Notes under the pieces: model-generated
The model's input: the letters and a program-made list of their open reading frames with translations, nothing else
Database searches by the model: none
Told to the model about the DNA's origin: nothing
Position numbers and translations under genes: made by a program
Shown here: positions 26,398 through 35,413 of the stretch, piece after piece
How the letters are laid out: each line of letters opens with the position of its first letter
How positions within the stretch are numbered: the first letter of the stretch is position 1
From: Aquimonas sp.
GTDB lineage: Bacteria > Pseudomonadota > Gammaproteobacteria > Xanthomonadales > Xanthomonadaceae
Direction of reading: 5' to 3'
DNA length: 64,000 nt
NCBI GenBank assembly: GCA_022241605.1
Contig: JAKOMQ010000014.1
Span: 39,728-103,727 of the forward strand

Positions 26398-29300
26398 TCA
26401 CTCATCCAAGGTCAACAGCGAGGCATTGCCCCCCGCCGCCGTGGTGTTGATGGTGAGCGTGCGTTCGCTTGCAAAACGCAGCAGGTAGTGGGGGCCGCCG
26501 GCCTTCGGACCGGTGCCGGAGAGGCCTTCGCCGCCGAAGGGCTGGACGCCGACCACCGCGCCGATCTGGTTGCGATTGACGTAGCAGTTGCCCACGCGCA
26601 CGCGCTTGCTGATCTTCTCGACCGTCTCGTCGATGCGCGAGTGGATGCCCAGGGTGAGGCCGTAGCCGGTGGCGTTGATGGCGTCGATGACCTTGTCCAG
26701 CTCGCTGGCCTGCCAGCGGATGACGTGCAGCACCGGGCCGAAGACTTCGCGCTTGAGCGTGGCGAGGCTGGGGATCTCGTAGGCGCGCGGGGCGAAGTAG
26801 GTGCCCTGGGCGCACTCGTCGGGCAGCGGGGCGCTGGCGATGCGCTTGGCTTCCGCATCCATGCGCGCGGCGTGGGCCTCCAGGATGCCCTTGGCCTCCT
26901 CGTCGATCACCGGGCCGATGTCGGTGCTGAGCAGGCCGGGATCGCCGATCTTGAGCTCGGCCATGGCGCCGGCAAGCATATGGATCACCTTGTCGGCGAT
27001 GTCGGCCTGCACCAGCAGCACGCGCGCGGCCGAGCAGCGCTGACCGGCGGAGCCGAAGGCACCACTGATGGCGTCCTTGACCAGCTGCTCGGGCAGCGAG
27101 GACGAATCGGCGATCAGCGCGTTCTGGCCGCCGGTCTCGGCGATCAGCACGCCGATCGGCCCATCGCGTTCGGCCAGGGTGCGGTTGATCAGGCGCGCGA
27201 CTTCCGTCGAGCCGGTAAACGCCACGCCGGCGATGCGCGGATCACGCGTCAGCGGCGCGCCGACCGTGGGGCCGTCGCCCGGCACCAGCTGCAGCACATC
27301 CTCAGGCACGCCGGCCTCGTGCAGCAGCTTGACCGCGGCGTGCGCGATCAGAGTGGTCTGTTCGGCAGGCTTCGCAATCACCGCATTGCCAGCAACCAGC
27401 CCAGCCACGACCTGGCCGATGAAGATCGCCAGCGGAAAGTTCCAGGGGCTGATGCAGACGAACACGCCGCGGCCGTGCAGACGCAGGGTATTGCTCTCGC
27501 CGGTCGGGCCGGGCAGCACCTCGGGCTGGTTGAACAGGCGACGGCCCTGCACCGCGTAGTAGCGGCAGAAGTCGACCGCCTCGCGGACCTCGGCGATGCC
27601 GTCGGCCAGCGTCTTGCCGGCCTCGCGGGTGGCCAGCGCCATGAACTCCGGCATGCGCTGCTCCATCAGGCCGGCGGCATGCTCGATGATCTTGGCGCGC
27701 GAGGCGGCCGGCAGCGCATCCCAGCCATGCTGGGCTTTCTCGGCGTTGGTGATCGCGCGCTCCACCGTTGCGCCATCAGCGGCCTGCCAGCGGCCCAGCA
27801 GCTGGCTGCGGTCGGACGGCGAACGCACCTCCACCCAGTCGCCACCCGAGCTCGCGCCCGGCACCAGCGGCTTGGCCTCGATCGGGAACTTCAGCGCGTT
27901 CATGCGTACGGCCAGCGCGCGCAGCGCGTTGTCGTCGGCGAGGTTGATGCCCAGCGAGTTGGCTCGTTCGGTTCCGTACAGATGCACAGGCAGGGGGATG
28001 CGCGGATGCGCGGCATTGGCGTAGCCGCGCACGGTCTCGGTGGGGTCGGCCACCAGCTCGATCGGGCTGATTGCAGGGTCGGTGATGCGGTTGACGAAGC
28101 TGGAATTGGCGCCGTTCTCCAGCAGGCGACGCACGAGATACGGCAGCAGATCCTCGTGGCTGCCGACCGGCGCGTACACGCGGCAGGGCACGTTCAACCG
28201 GTCCGGGCCAATCACTTCGGCGTAGAGGTCATCGCCCATGCCGTGCAGCTTCTGGAACTCGAAGCGCGGCGGCGCCGTGGGCTCGACCGGCCCCAGCATC
28301 TCCAGCGCCATGTGGTGAATCGCGGCGATGGTGTGGGCGTTGTGCGAGGCAAACATGGGGTACAGCGCGTCGATGTGGCCGAGCATGCGGCGCGCGCAGC
28401 CGAGGTAGCTGAGGTCGGTGTTGGCCTTGCGCGTGAACACCGGGTAGCCGGCCTGGCCTTCCACCTGCGCGCGCTTGACCTCGGCGTCCCAGTAGGCGCC
28501 CTTGACCAGGCGCATGGGGATGCGGCGGCCGGCACGACGGGCGGCATCGGCGACCAGGTCGATCACCTGCGGCGCGCGCTTCTGGTAAGCCTGCACGGCC
28601 AGGCCATAGCCCTGCCAGCCCTCCAGCGCGGGGTCGGCAAAGACCTGCAGGATCAGGTCGAGGCTGAGCTCCAGCCGGTCGGTTTCCTCAGCATCGATGG
28701 TGAAACCGATGCCCTGTGCGCGCGCCAGCTTGGCCAGCTCCAGCACGCGCGGCGCCAGCTCGGCCAGCACGCGGGCGCGCTTGGCGTGCTCGTAGCGCGG
28801 ATGCAGGGCCGACAGCTTGACCGAGATGCTGGGCGCGTCGAAGACGTCGGCAAACGGCCCGGTGCTGCCGATCGCAACAATCGCCTTGCGGTAGGCCTCG
28901 AGATATCGGTCGCCGTCGGGCTGGGTCAGCGCACCTTCGCCGAGCATGTCGTAGCTGTAGCGGTAGCGCGCGTTTTCGCCTTTCTTGCTGCGCTTGAGCG
29001 CCTCCTCGATGGTACGGCCCATCACAAACTGGTGGCCCATGATCTTCATGGCCTGGCGCACCGCCAGCCGCACCACCGGCTCACCGGCGCGGCCGACCAG
29101 GCGCTTGAGCGCGCCGGTGAAGTTGCTGCGGGTTTCTTCGGCCAGGCCGACCATGCGCCCGGTCAGCATCAGGCCCCAGGTGCTGGCGTTGACGAACACG
29201 GAATCACTCTGGCCGACGTGCTTGCCCCAGTCGGCCTCGCCCAGCTTGTCGCGGATCAGACGGTCGGCGGTCTCACTGTCGGGGATGCGCAGCAGGGCCT

Positions 29301-29577
29301 CGGCCACGCACATCAGCAGCACGCCTTCCTCGCTGGAGAGGTCGTACTCGCGCATGAAGGCTTCGATCGCGCCCTGGTCCTGGGCACGCTTGCGCACGCG
29401 CTCGACCAGATCCACGGCGGTGGCCTGGATGCGCGCACGCGCATCGGCGTCGAGCTGCAGCTCGCCCAGCAGGGTGCGTACGGCCTCGTCTTCGTCGAGC
29501 AGCCAGGCAGCGGTGAGGGCAGCGCGCAGCGGATCGCTGGCGGCCGGCAGTTCCGGGGTCAGGATGGGGGTATTCAC
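26398..29577 (-). CDS. putA: Bifunctional proline dehydrogenase / L-glutamate gamma-semialdehyde dehydrogenase PutA
   Basis: 1059 residues from a GTG at 29577. The first half is the FAD-dependent PRODH barrel (FTIDAEETDRLELSLDLI, RLVKGAYWDAEVKRAQ, FASHNAHTIAAI); the second is the aldehyde dehydrogenase with CISPWNFPLAIFIGQV, AFTGSTEVARLI and catalytic Cys in GSAGQRCSAARVLL. Together they oxidise proline to glutamate with channelling. It lacks the ribbon-helix-helix DNA-binding domain of E. coli PutA (about 1320 residues), so it is a catalytic-only short form. The very long plus-strand ORF opposite it is a shadow. Confidence 0.95.
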   Translation of the reverse strand: MNTPILTPELPAASDPLRAALTAAWLLDEDEAVRTLLGELQLDADARARIQATAVDLVERVRKRAQDQGAIEAFMREYDLSSEEGVLLMCVAEALLRIPDSETADRLIRDKLGEADWGKHVGQSDSVFVNASTWGLMLTGRMVGLAEETRSNFTGALKRLVGRAGEPVVRLAVRQAMKIMGHQFVMGRTIEEALKRSKKGENARYRYSYDMLGEGALTQPDGDRYLEAYRKAIVAIGSTGPFADVFDAPSISVKLSALHPRYEHAKRARVLAELAPRVLELAKLARAQGIGFTIDAEETDRLELSLDLILQVFADPALEGWQGYGLAVQAYQKRAPQVIDLVADAARRAGRRIPMRLVKGAYWDAEVKRAQVEGQAGYPVFTRKANTDLSYLGCARRMLGHIDALYPMFASHNAHTIAAIHHMALEMLGPVEPTAPPRFEFQKLHGMGDDLYAEVIGPDRLNVPCRVYAPVGSHEDLLPYLVRRLLENGANSSFVNRITDPAISPIELVADPTETVRGYANAAHPRIPLPVHLYGTERANSLGINLADDNALRALAVRMNALKFPIEAKPLVPGASSGGDWVEVRSPSDRSQLLGRWQAADGATVERAITNAEKAQHGWDALPAASRAKIIEHAAGLMEQRMPEFMALATREAGKTLADGIAEVREAVDFCRYYAVQGRRLFNQPEVLPGPTGESNTLRLHGRGVFVCISPWNFPLAIFIGQVVAGLVAGNAVIAKPAEQTTLIAHAAVKLLHEAGVPEDVLQLVPGDGPTVGAPLTRDPRIAGVAFTGSTEVARLINRTLAERDGPIGVLIAETGGQNALIADSSSLPEQLVKDAISGAFGSAGQRCSAARVLLVQADIADKVIHMLAGAMAELKIGDPGLLSTDIGPVIDEEAKGILEAHAARMDAEAKRIASAPLPDECAQGTYFAPRAYEIPSLATLKREVFGPVLHVIRWQASELDKVIDAINATGYGLTLGIHSRIDETVEKISKRVRVGNCYVNRNQIGAVVGVQPFGGEGLSGTGPKAGGPHYLLRFASERTLTINTTAAGGNASLLTLDE

Positions 29578-29685
29578 GGGGGCAACCTTGCAGGTTCAAA
29601 GGCCGCCGCGCCGAATCGGCTCAGCAGGGCCGCCGCCTAGTCTAGGGCGGCGCTTGCGCCTGCGGAAGCGTTTGGTTGGAGCGCC

Positions 29686-29836
29686 GGGAATCGGGAATCG
29701 GCTGGAAGCCGGCAGCCCGGCCATCGCGTTCTGCCTGACGGCCGTGGATGTCCAGGATTCTTTGCGGCCTGATCCTGGAAAGCGCTCAGATGGCCTCCGC
29801 CTCGCTTCGATTCCCGATTCCCCATTCCCCATTCCC
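29686..29836. mobile_element. Short element bounded by inverted GGGAATC heptads
   Basis: GGGAATCGGGAATCG at the left (29686-29700) is mirrored at the right by CGATTCCCGATTCCCCATTCC (part of 29808-29836), giving a terminal inverted repeat of at least 15 bp around about 107 non-coding bases. The same heptad type bounds the larger element at 38078-38506. No target duplication or gene is visible. I infer a non-autonomous member of that element family. Confidence 0.5.
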
Positions 29837-29841
29837 GGCAG

Positions 29842-31920
29842 TCAACCCTCAAAGCCGTCCTTGAACAGCCCCGGAAAGGCGCAGTCGTCATAAGCAGCGG
29901 CATCGACGAAGACGAAGAACTCCGCACCCGCGGGCATCGAGGCATCGCCCTGAATACCCCAGACGCTGCGTCCGTCGACCTGTCGCCATTCCAGGTCGAA
30001 AGTGGTGTTGTTGGTGAGCCCCGGCACCACGCGCGGGGTAGCCAGGGCGCGTGCGCAGCGGCCGGGGTCGTCGCCAAGCAGGGGGTGGCTGCTCAGAGGG
30101 CTGAAGCGGCCGACGGTGGTGACCCGGTGCACGAAGGCGGTGGGACTGGGGTCCTGCGCATAGACGTGAAAAGCGAAGCCGGTGGGCATGCTGGCGCCCA
30201 GGGCCTGGTTGCCGATGAACCAGCAGTTGGCGCCGGTCGTTCCAGCGGGGCAGTTGTAGCCCACCGCGATGTTCTGGGAGTTCTGCGCACCCCCCAGCCA
30301 GACCGGCGTCGCGAGCACGATGGCGTCCTCTCGGCTCTTGCCGTTGAGATAGCTGTTGCTGAGCGTGGTGGATTCGAAGCTGGTGTTGGCGCTGGCGGTC
30401 TCATGCCGGTAGGTGGCGCCGAAGCTGCCGTTGGCGCCCGGCGCGAAGCGGTGCAGGTAGGCATTGGCCGGCAAGGGGCTGCCGATCGCGTAGCCGAACC
30501 ACTCGCCCAGATGGAAAACCCCGATCGGGTTCGGATTGCTTGCACCTGGCGCGCCCGCCACCGGGTTGAAACTCTTGCTGATATGCACGTTGACGGCTTC
30601 GCTGGCCACACCCAGCGCGACCGAGCTGCTGCCCGCGCTGCCGTTGCGTGCCAGCCCAACCTGATCGCCAAACTCGTAGGCACCGATATCGACGGCGGTG
30701 GTGCCGGTGCCGATGGTGCGCCTGCGCCCGTCTGCATCCACCTGCGGCGCACCGGCGGCGCCGTACAGCAGCTGCGCGGACACCGCATTGCCGGCGTTGA
30801 TCGCCGCCGATCCCTCGGTCAGTCGGGGGAAGCGCCGGGAACGCAGGCGCGGATCGCCGGTGACGGTGAGGGTGGCGCTGGCCGGCATTGTGTTGAAGGT
30901 GTTGCCGAAGCTCAGGTTGCGCTCGATCGTGAAATTGTCGACGACATTGCCGGACACCACGAGGCTCTGGGTGTTGTGGGCGATCAGGTTGTTGAAGATG
31001 CTGCCCGTAAAGCTCGGGCCGATGATCGGGTAGTCGATCCAGATCGGGGTGTCACAGCCCACGGCGGTGTTGTTGAACAGGCGCAGCTCGTTGTCACCGA
31101 CACCGGCGAACGAAGCCGCATACAGCCCCACGGGAAAACTCCCGCTCACACGCGTACAGATCAGCGCATTGCTGAAAGCGCGCAGCACCGGTGTCGAGCT
31201 GCCGGCGCTGCCGAAATTGGGGGCGGCCCCGATCACCATGCGCAGCGCACCGGGGCCGAAGTTGCCCTCCACACGGTTGCCGTAGACGTTCATCGCATGC
31301 AGATCGCCCGGGCTCAGGTTCAGCATCAGGCCGGCGCCGGTGCCTGCGCTGCCGCCGCTGCGCTGCACCTGATTGAAGGCCACCCGGCCGCTGGTGCGTG
31401 CATTCAGGCTGAGGCTGAGTGCAGGCTGGTTGGAGCTGCCCGCATCCACCCGGTTGTTCTGCACGTCAACGCTGGCGCTGCCGTTGGCATTGGATTTTTC
31501 CACCCGCAGCAGCACCCCCGCGCCGCCGCTGCTGTCCAGCCGGTTGTTTACGAAACGCACCGTCAGCGAAGCGGCGGCGGTGTGGCGAAAATCAATGCGC
31601 CCATCGCGCAGGCGCAGACCCTCGATGTCCCAGTTGACCGAACCATTGCTGGCGACGCCGGTGACGCTGCGGCCGGCGGCGAAGCGCGCCGTCCGGTTGG
31701 GCGCAGCGCGCAGAGCGAACGACTTGTTGATGCCGATGTCCTCGTCGATCTCTCCCGCGAAGGCAATCAGCACGGTGTCGCCGGCGGCCGAACCGTCGAT
31801 GCAGGCCTGCAGGGTGGCGCCACAGGGCGCGCTGCCCGGCCAGGTGCGGGTGACCTGCGCACTGGCGGCCAGGCTGGACAGCAGCAGCAGGAAAAAGACT
31901 GGAACGCGCGGAAAGACCAT
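29842..31920 (-). CDS. Secreted right-handed beta-helix protein
   Basis: About 692 residues from the ATG at 31920, which has a GAGGAG ribosome-binding site and starts a Sec signal peptide (VPVFFLLLLSSLAASAQ). Residues about 40-400 consist of parallel beta-helix coils (repeated N-N-x-(V/L) and GNxV turns) and contain a choice-of-anchor type DIGAYEFGD block. The C-terminal third is a separate Cys-poor domain, and the protein ends PGLFKDGFEG, a short tail also found in the protein at 44490. No catalytic residues recognised. It lies 114 bases downstream of the kinase gene on the same strand. Confidence 0.7.
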   Translation of the reverse strand: MVFPRVPVFFLLLLSSLAASAQVTRTWPGSAPCGATLQACIDGSAAGDTVLIAFAGEIDEDIGINKSFALRAAPNRTARFAAGRSVTGVASNGSVNWDIEGLRLRDGRIDFRHTAAASLTVRFVNNRLDSSGGAGVLLRVEKSNANGSASVDVQNNRVDAGSSNQPALSLSLNARTSGRVAFNQVQRSGGSAGTGAGLMLNLSPGDLHAMNVYGNRVEGNFGPGALRMVIGAAPNFGSAGSSTPVLRAFSNALICTRVSGSFPVGLYAASFAGVGDNELRLFNNTAVGCDTPIWIDYPIIGPSFTGSIFNNLIAHNTQSLVVSGNVVDNFTIERNLSFGNTFNTMPASATLTVTGDPRLRSRRFPRLTEGSAAINAGNAVSAQLLYGAAGAPQVDADGRRRTIGTGTTAVDIGAYEFGDQVGLARNGSAGSSSVALGVASEAVNVHISKSFNPVAGAPGASNPNPIGVFHLGEWFGYAIGSPLPANAYLHRFAPGANGSFGATYRHETASANTSFESTTLSNSYLNGKSREDAIVLATPVWLGGAQNSQNIAVGYNCPAGTTGANCWFIGNQALGASMPTGFAFHVYAQDPSPTAFVHRVTTVGRFSPLSSHPLLGDDPGRCARALATPRVVPGLTNNTTFDLEWRQVDGRSVWGIQGDASMPAGAEFFVFVDAAAYDDCAFPGLFKDGFEG

Positions 31921-32034
31921 GTTGGCGAGGCTCCTCGCGGCCAAACGCGGCCGCTTACCCTGTCCATTGCGCAAACCGGTGCCGGCAGAGGACAGAGGTA
32001 TCGATAGCGGTCGGTGGGAAACCCTAACGCGGCC

Positions 32035-34737
32035 TCAGCCACCCTGGTCCGGCACCAGCACCTGCAGACGCGCACGCAGCGGGTGGCTCGGCAGGGCTTC
32101 GATCCGCTGCAGCCGCTGCAGGCACTCCTCTGCGACAGCGCCGGCCTCGGCGCTGCGGCCCGCCGCCTTCAAGGCTTCTGCCAGCAGCAGCTCGCGGCGC
32201 AGCAGGGCGATATCGGGGTCTTCTGCGCTGCTGGCGGGGCGCGGGTACAGGCCATCCAACAGCTCCAGCGCGGCGTCGATCCGCCCGCCTGCGAAGGCAC
32301 AGCGCGCCTCGGGCTCGATCCCGCCGGCAGGGGTCGCGTGCACCCGCATCTCTGCCAACGCGGCTTCGATGACAGCGGGCGCGGCCCCCTTTTCACACAG
32401 CAGGCGCGCGCGCAGGGCCTGCATCTCGCCGATCCGCACCGGGGCGGCATCGCCGCGCGCCTGCATGCGCTCGATCGCGCGCTGCGCCGCCGCCAGGGCT
32501 TCGTCGGCGCGACCCGCATCGGCCCACAGCAGGGCACTGTTGAAGTGGATGAAGGAATCCTGCTGCGCTGACGCCAGCCCCTGCGCGCGCGCCCATTCAT
32601 CGGCACTGCGCTGCAGCCAGGCCTCGGCCTCCACGAAATCGCCGCGCCAGTGCGCCATCCGCGACAGCGCCTGCAGGGCCGCGCCGCGGACCTGGATGGG
32701 CTGCTCGATGCCTGCAAGCAGGGCGAGGGTTTCGTCGAGGCGGGCAGCCGCCTCGGTAACTTCACCCACCGCCAGCGCAGCGTAGCCGAGGTTGAACACC
32801 GTCACCGCGATCGAAACGGTCGAGGTGTCCGGGTTCGCGCGCTTGATGCGCAGGATCTCCCGGTGCTGCAGCGCGGCATCGCGCACCCGGCCCTGCTGGG
32901 CCAGCACGTTGGCGCGATCCGTGGCCAGTCGCAGCGGCAGATCGCCGACATCGCTGCGCCCTTCGATCCGACGGTGCAGCGCGTCCAGCCGGCGCTCGGC
33001 GGCCGGCAGATCGTCGAGGCGGCTTTCCAGTACCCCGCGTTCGCGCAATAGCTCGAACAGCGAAGGCCCCTCGGGCAGACGCTGCTCGACATAGCCGATC
33101 GCCTCGTCGAGCGCTTCGCGCAGCTCCAGGTAGCGGCGCTGCGCGCGCAGCAGGTCGGCGCGCAGGTGAAGCACGCGCGCCCAGGCTGAGGGCTCGTCGG
33201 TGTCAGCGCCGCCAACCAGGCTGGCGGCTTCGGTTGCCAGCGATTGGGCCTCGTCGAACTGGCGCCGCGCCAGCAGGATCTCGCCGAGGCTGACCATCAG
33301 ATCGGCGCGCAGCGTGGCGCGGCCGCTGGCCGAATCACGGACCTGGGCGAGGCCGCGATCCAGCAGCTCGCGGGTGCTGGGCAGCTCATCCGGCGGACGC
33401 CCCGGCAGCTGGGCGCGGAACAGGTCCACCAGGAAGCGGCTGGTGGCGCCGGCGCGCTCGGCTTCGGCCTCGGCGCGGGCCTGCGCCGCCGACGCATCCG
33501 CACGTGCCTGCTCAGCGCGCTGGGCCTGCTGCAGGGCAAGCGCGCTGCCAAGCAGCAGCGCCACTGCAATCGAAAGCCCGGCCCCCAGCGGCAGCCAGTT
33601 GCGCTGCAGGAAGCGCTGCAGCCGGTAGCGGCGATGGCCCTGGCGCGCATGCAGCGGCCGCCGCTGCTGCCACCGCCGCAGGTCTTCCGCCAGCTCGCCG
33701 GCGCTGCCGTAGCGGCGGGCGGGGTCGATGCGCAGGCAGCGCTGCACGATCAGGTCGAGGTCGCCGCGCAGCTCGCGGCGCAGACGCGCAGCGCTGCGTC
33801 GGCGCGCCGCCGCCAGCGCGTCGGCGCGGGCGCTGCGACGCAGGGCGGTAGAGGGCGCCGCGCGCTCACGCTCAGCGGCGCTGCCCGCCGCGCGCTCGCC
33901 ACACAACAGCTCGTGCAGCACCAGGCCCAGCGAGTACAGATCCGAACGCACGCCAATCGGCTCACCGGCCAGCTGTTCGGGCGAGGCGTATTCCGGGGTC
34001 AGCGGCTTCAGCACGGTGGTGGCCGCATGTTCGCGGCCCGGCTCCAGCAGGCGCGCGATGCCGAAGTCCAGCAGGCGTGGCTCGCCGCGCGGATCGACCA
34101 GGATGTTGGCCGGCTTGAGATCGCGGTGCACCACCAGCTCACCGTGCGCGTGCGCCACTGCCGCCACCACCTTCAGGAAGACGGCGACGCGCTCCGGGGT
34201 ATCCAACCGGCGCGCATCGGCATCGGCCACCAGCGAGCTGCCCTCGACCCGCTCCATCGCAATCCAGGGCGTGCCTTCCGGGTCGACGCCGGCGTCGTAC
34301 AGTCGCGCGATGTGTGGATGCTCCAGCCTCGCCAGGATCGCCTGCTCCTCGATGAAGCGCTGGCGCAGCTCGGGCGAGAGCAGGCCACGGCGCAGGCACT
34401 TGAGCGCGACCTCGCGGCGCTGCCCGCCGACCTCGCGACTGGCGCGCCAGACCACCGCCATGCCGCCCTCGCCAAGCAATGACTCCAGCCGGTAGCCGCC
34501 GATTTCCCGACCCGCATGGCTGGCCTCATCGGCCTCCGGCAGCAGCCGGGCGGCCAGCGATTCCAGCGGGCCGGCCTCCGCCTCGGCGTGCGCGATCAGA
34601 GCGCGCAGACGCGCTTGCTCGGTGGGCTCTGGGCAGGCTGCGGCCAGCCAGGCTTCGCGCTCGGCGGCGGGCTGCTCCAAAGCGGCATCCAGCAGGGCCT
34701 CCAGACGCTTCCAGGTCTCCAACTCTGTGGCTTGCAC
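32035..34737 (-). CDS. Serine/threonine protein kinase with transmembrane helix and TPR-like tail
   Basis: 900 residues. Hanks-type kinase domain at about 75-360: glycine loop LGEGGMAVVW, VALK lysine, HRDLKPANILVD catalytic loop, DFGIAR and an APE-like SPEQ. One transmembrane helix (WLPLGAGLSIAVALLLGSALAL) is followed by a coiled coil and a helical, alanine/leucine-rich region of TPR type (about 430-890) that should lie outside the cytoplasm. This architecture with an ECF sigma factor just upstream (3-base gap) is a recognised pairing in xanthomonads and planctomycetes. The target may be the sigma factor or its antagonist. Confidence 0.9.
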   Translation of the reverse strand: MQATELETWKRLEALLDAALEQPAAEREAWLAAACPEPTEQARLRALIAHAEAEAGPLESLAARLLPEADEASHAGREIGGYRLESLLGEGGMAVVWRASREVGGQRREVALKCLRRGLLSPELRQRFIEEQAILARLEHPHIARLYDAGVDPEGTPWIAMERVEGSSLVADADARRLDTPERVAVFLKVVAAVAHAHGELVVHRDLKPANILVDPRGEPRLLDFGIARLLEPGREHAATTVLKPLTPEYASPEQLAGEPIGVRSDLYSLGLVLHELLCGERAAGSAAERERAAPSTALRRSARADALAAARRRSAARLRRELRGDLDLIVQRCLRIDPARRYGSAGELAEDLRRWQQRRPLHARQGHRRYRLQRFLQRNWLPLGAGLSIAVALLLGSALALQQAQRAEQARADASAAQARAEAEAERAGATSRFLVDLFRAQLPGRPPDELPSTRELLDRGLAQVRDSASGRATLRADLMVSLGEILLARRQFDEAQSLATEAASLVGGADTDEPSAWARVLHLRADLLRAQRRYLELREALDEAIGYVEQRLPEGPSLFELLRERGVLESRLDDLPAAERRLDALHRRIEGRSDVGDLPLRLATDRANVLAQQGRVRDAALQHREILRIKRANPDTSTVSIAVTVFNLGYAALAVGEVTEAAARLDETLALLAGIEQPIQVRGAALQALSRMAHWRGDFVEAEAWLQRSADEWARAQGLASAQQDSFIHFNSALLWADAGRADEALAAAQRAIERMQARGDAAPVRIGEMQALRARLLCEKGAAPAVIEAALAEMRVHATPAGGIEPEARCAFAGGRIDAALELLDGLYPRPASSAEDPDIALLRRELLLAEALKAAGRSAEAGAVAEECLQRLQRIEALPSHPLRARLQVLVPDQGG

Positions 34738-34740
34738 GGC

Positions 34741-35316
34741 TCAGGCCCCCAGCGGGTCGGATTCGAGCATCTGCGCCAGCAGCGCGCGCGCCTTGGCCCA
34801 GTCGCGCACCACGCTACGTGCATTGATACCGAGCACCTCGGCCACCTGCTCCACCTCCAGCCCGGCGAAGAAGCGCAGCTCCACCACCTGGGCCAGTCGG
34901 GGATTGACCTCGGCCAGCTGCAGCAGGGCCTGGTCCAGCGCCAGCAGCTCGCCGCAGGCCTGCTCGGCGATCGGCGGGGCCGAGTCCAGCTCGACATGTT
35001 CGGCGCCGCCGCCCCGCTTCTGCGCCTGCCGGCTGCGCGCGGCGTCAATCAGGATGTGCCGCATGGCCTTGGCGGCGTAGCGGTAGAAGTGCGCCTCACA
35101 CTGCCAATCAGAACGCTCCGGCCCCAGCAGGCGCAGCCAGGCTTCGTTGACCAGGGCGGTGGTGGAGAGCGTGTGCGCGCGCTGCTCACCCGCGCGCTGG
35201 CTCCGCGCGATCTTGCGCAGCGATTCGTACACCAGCGGAACAAGCCGATCGAGCGCGGCGCGATCGCCTTCGCCAGCCGCCTGCAGCAGTCGGGTGATGT
35301 CCTGTGGCAAGACCAT
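34741..35316 (-). CDS. ECF-type RNA polymerase sigma factor (TIGR02999-like)
   Basis: 191 residues from the ATG at 35316. Region 2 includes LVNEAWLRLL and HFYRYAAKAMRHILIDAARSR, region 4 includes VVELRFFAGLEVEQVAEVLGINARSVVRDWAKAR. The LRKIARSQR...HTLSTTALVNEAW pattern is that of the ECF group linked to protein kinases rather than to classical anti-sigma factors. No anti-sigma gene is adjacent, fitting control by the kinase encoded immediately downstream. The track ORF adds 49 residues through the heptad repeat and is rejected. Confidence 0.88.
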   Translation of the reverse strand: MVLPQDITRLLQAAGEGDRAALDRLVPLVYESLRKIARSQRAGEQRAHTLSTTALVNEAWLRLLGPERSDWQCEAHFYRYAAKAMRHILIDAARSRQAQKRGGGAEHVELDSAPPIAEQACGELLALDQALLQLAEVNPRLAQVVELRFFAGLEVEQVAEVLGINARSVVRDWAKARALLAQMLESDPLGA

Positions 35317-35368
35317 TTCACTTGCGTCAGGCCAGGCTGGCCCGGGAAGGCAGTCTAGCTTGCGTGCC

Positions 35369-35390
35369 GGGATTCGGGATTCGGGATACG
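35369..35390. repeat. Solo GGGATTC heptad array
   Basis: GGGATTCGGGATTCGGGATACG: three tandem heptads in the gap between the ECF sigma gene and prmA. No inverted partner was seen nearby, so it may be the remnant of one end of the element type at 38078-38506. Confidence 0.6.
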
Positions 35391-35413
35391 CGCGCGTCCG
35401 CGTCAGGCAGGCC

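Noticed and set aside
26146-29640. 1164-codon plus-strand ORF opposite putA
   Set aside because: Antisense shadow of a highly conserved gene in 70% G+C DNA; its translation is His/Gln/Arg/Ala-rich with no domain.
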